Positions 4,515 through 5,466 of a DNA stretch of 5,466 bases are shown in pieces (within the stretch, counting starts at the first letter, position 1; each line of letters opens with the position of its first letter). The translations under genes and the position numbers were made by a program. The stretch spans positions 1 through 5,466 of the forward strand of contig JAGBGW010000188.1 of the NCBI GenBank assembly GCA_017935825.1. Reading direction: 5' to 3'. Origin of the DNA: Clostridia bacterium. GTDB lineage: Bacteria > Bacillota > Clostridia > Christensenellales > Maliibacteriaceae. Under the pieces are notes generated by a model that was given only the letters and a program-made list of their open reading frames with translations, searched no databases and had not been told where the DNA came from.

Positions 4515-4553
4515 AACCCGCTTGCACAAAAATGCAAGCGGGTTGATTTTTTT
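4515..4553. terminator. Bidirectional terminator between the Nudix and zinc-ribbon genes
   Basis: A 12-bp perfect stem, AACCCGCTTGCA (4515-4526) with TGCAAGCGGGTT (4533-4544), has loop CAAAAA. A run of seven T (4547-4553) follows on the plus strand, and the minus-strand reading has its own run of T just past the stem. It serves both convergent genes and overlaps the stop codon of the zinc-ribbon gene by two bases of its T-run. The Nudix message therefore carries about 200 bases of 3' region containing repeats A, B and C. Confidence 0.88.
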
Positions 4554-5433
4554 ATTTTTCCCGCAAAGATTCATACTTTGCAAAGTTTTCGGATGTACCG
4601 CCCAGAAGGACGTTGGGATTGCGCTTTTTCAAATCGGCAAACGCCTGCTGCAGCTGTTCTTTATATCCTTTGTTGAACCGCGCCGCGACGCCCGTACCGA
4701 AAATCTGGGTGGTGCCCAGCGTTTTGGTGCCCACCTTCAGGGTATAGTGATGCTTTAAATAGGTAGTATAGACCAACAGCACATCGTCGATGGCAACGAT
4801 AACACCTTTGCCCTTTTTGCCGAAAATGAAGTGATCGCTCATCCATGCACTGTCACCGAAGGGAACCTTATTGCCCTGTTCCATTTCCTGCACCAGCAGG
4901 GGAAGCATCCCCCGCTCCTCCAGACGTTTGACAGAGTTAGCAGGTTTATTGCCGACCAACATACCGATCAGATCAAACACACCGACCACACCGGGAAAAA
5001 CACTGATGATATACACCGGTGCAAACAACCACGTCATGCCAAACGGCATCCCCACAAACCTGGTCAGCAGCGCAGATACGATCGCCACGGGCACGCAGAT
5101 CATGCGGAACTTCTTGCCGCCCTGGTGCTTTCTTTTAAACTTCTTCACCTTTGCTGCCAGTTCAGGTGTAAGTTCCACCTGCGGTGTCTTGGGCTGTTCA
5201 TACACCGTGTGACGAATGGTGCCAAAGGGTGTTTGTTGATGCACCTGCTTGGGCGTGCCGTTTTGCTGCACATTGGGGGAAGCACCAAATACATCAGCAA
5301 AAATCTCTCCCAGATCGCCAAAACCGCTTGCCTGATTCGGCTGTTTGTTTTCCATTGCCGCACCGCAATGGGCGCAGAATTTTGATGTATCTTCATTTGC
5401 CTTGCCGCAGTGAGCGCAAAAAATGTGTGCCAT
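4552..5433 (-). CDS. Zinc-ribbon membrane protein of unknown function
   Basis: The 293-residue product begins with a zinc ribbon, CxxC-x10-CxxC (Cys6, Cys9, Cys20, Cys23, as CAHCG twice), a typical structural zinc site. A polar, glutamine-rich linker (28-90) and a basic stretch (95-110, KVKKFKRKHQGGKKFR) follow. Two hydrophobic segments, about 111-127 and 134-161, form a membrane hairpin, so both ends should be in the cytoplasm. The C-terminal 130 residues look like a mixed alpha/beta domain with the core WMSDHFIFGKKGKGVIVAIDD and LLVYTTYLKHHYTLKVG (197-235), possibly of pleckstrin-homology type; this is a guess from strand pattern only. The ATG at 5433 is chosen because GAGGTGG precedes it and it begins just before the zinc ribbon; the in-frame GTG at 5442 lies within that binding site. 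The promoter is near or beyond the right edge and cannot be judged. No function is assigned. Confidence 0.8.
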   Translation of the reverse strand: MAHIFCAHCGKANEDTSKFCAHCGAAMENKQPNQASGFGDLGEIFADVFGASPNVQQNGTPKQVHQQTPFGTIRHTVYEQPKTPQVELTPELAAKVKKFKRKHQGGKKFRMICVPVAIVSALLTRFVGMPFGMTWLFAPVYIISVFPGVVGVFDLIGMLVGNKPANSVKRLEERGMLPLLVQEMEQGNKVPFGDSAWMSDHFIFGKKGKGVIVAIDDVLLVYTTYLKHHYTLKVGTKTLGTTQIFGTGVAARFNKGYKEQLQQAFADLKKRNPNVLLGGTSENFAKYESLREK

Positions 5434-5466
5434 AGTTTCCACCTCATTTACATAACATATAACACA

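Noticed and set aside
4239..4583. Minus-strand open frame through the repeat block
   Set aside because: It crosses three palindromes and the bidirectional terminator and shows no ribosome binding site or recognisable domain.
4831..5385. Plus-strand open frame opposite the zinc-ribbon gene
   Set aside because: It is His- and Cys-rich because it mirrors the zinc-ribbon gene, and it lacks a ribosome binding site.

Overview
The window looks like a chromosomal fragment from a low-to-mid GC Firmicute, most likely a gut-type member of Clostridia near Oscillospiraceae. This rests on strong AAGGAGG-type ribosome binding sites, consensus sigma-A promoters with 17-base spacers, tight rho-independent terminators, a PadR plus HAAS/DUF4097 gene pair, and short GTAGGGG palindromic repeats between genes. 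The taxonomic placement is inference from style. No phage, plasmid, transposase or CRISPR signature is visible.

Layout, left to right. (1) A 50-residue acidic protein gene on the minus strand (28-180) is followed by a terminator hairpin with a UUCG loop. (2) Two tandem plus-strand genes encode PnuC-type vitamin transporters (375-1097 and 1278-2015). They are about 74% identical, and each has its own sigma-A promoter and its own terminator. The second also has a roughly 110-nt leader in which one hairpin overlaps the 5' arm of a full terminator placed just before the ribosome binding site, which is the layout of a riboswitch or attenuator. The first has a short leader with a possible pseudoknot next to its ribosome binding site. 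(3) A bidirectional terminator separates these from a minus-strand operon: a PadR-family repressor (3640-3326) and, overlapping it by four bases, a membrane-anchored HAAS/DUF4097 protein (3329-2073) whose outer part is a regular beta-solenoid of about 19-residue rungs. A dyad lies inside the operon promoter and is a candidate PadR operator. (4) Back to back with that promoter is the promoter of a Nudix hydrolase of the 8-oxo-dGTP diphosphatase type (3831-4316). (5) About 230 bases of non-coding sequence carry three palindromic GTAGGGG repeats, with a fourth in the Nudix leader, and end in a bidirectional terminator. (6) A zinc-ribbon membrane protein of unknown function lies on the minus strand (5433-4552).

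The only sets that clearly work together are the paired transporters, probably bringing in nicotinamide riboside or a related vitamin, and the PadR/HAAS/DUF4097 operon, probably an autoregulated envelope-sensing module. The most interesting observations are the leader of the second transporter gene, which I could not assign to a known riboswitch class, and the palindromic repeat family, whose stems differ in sequence but keep their pairing.
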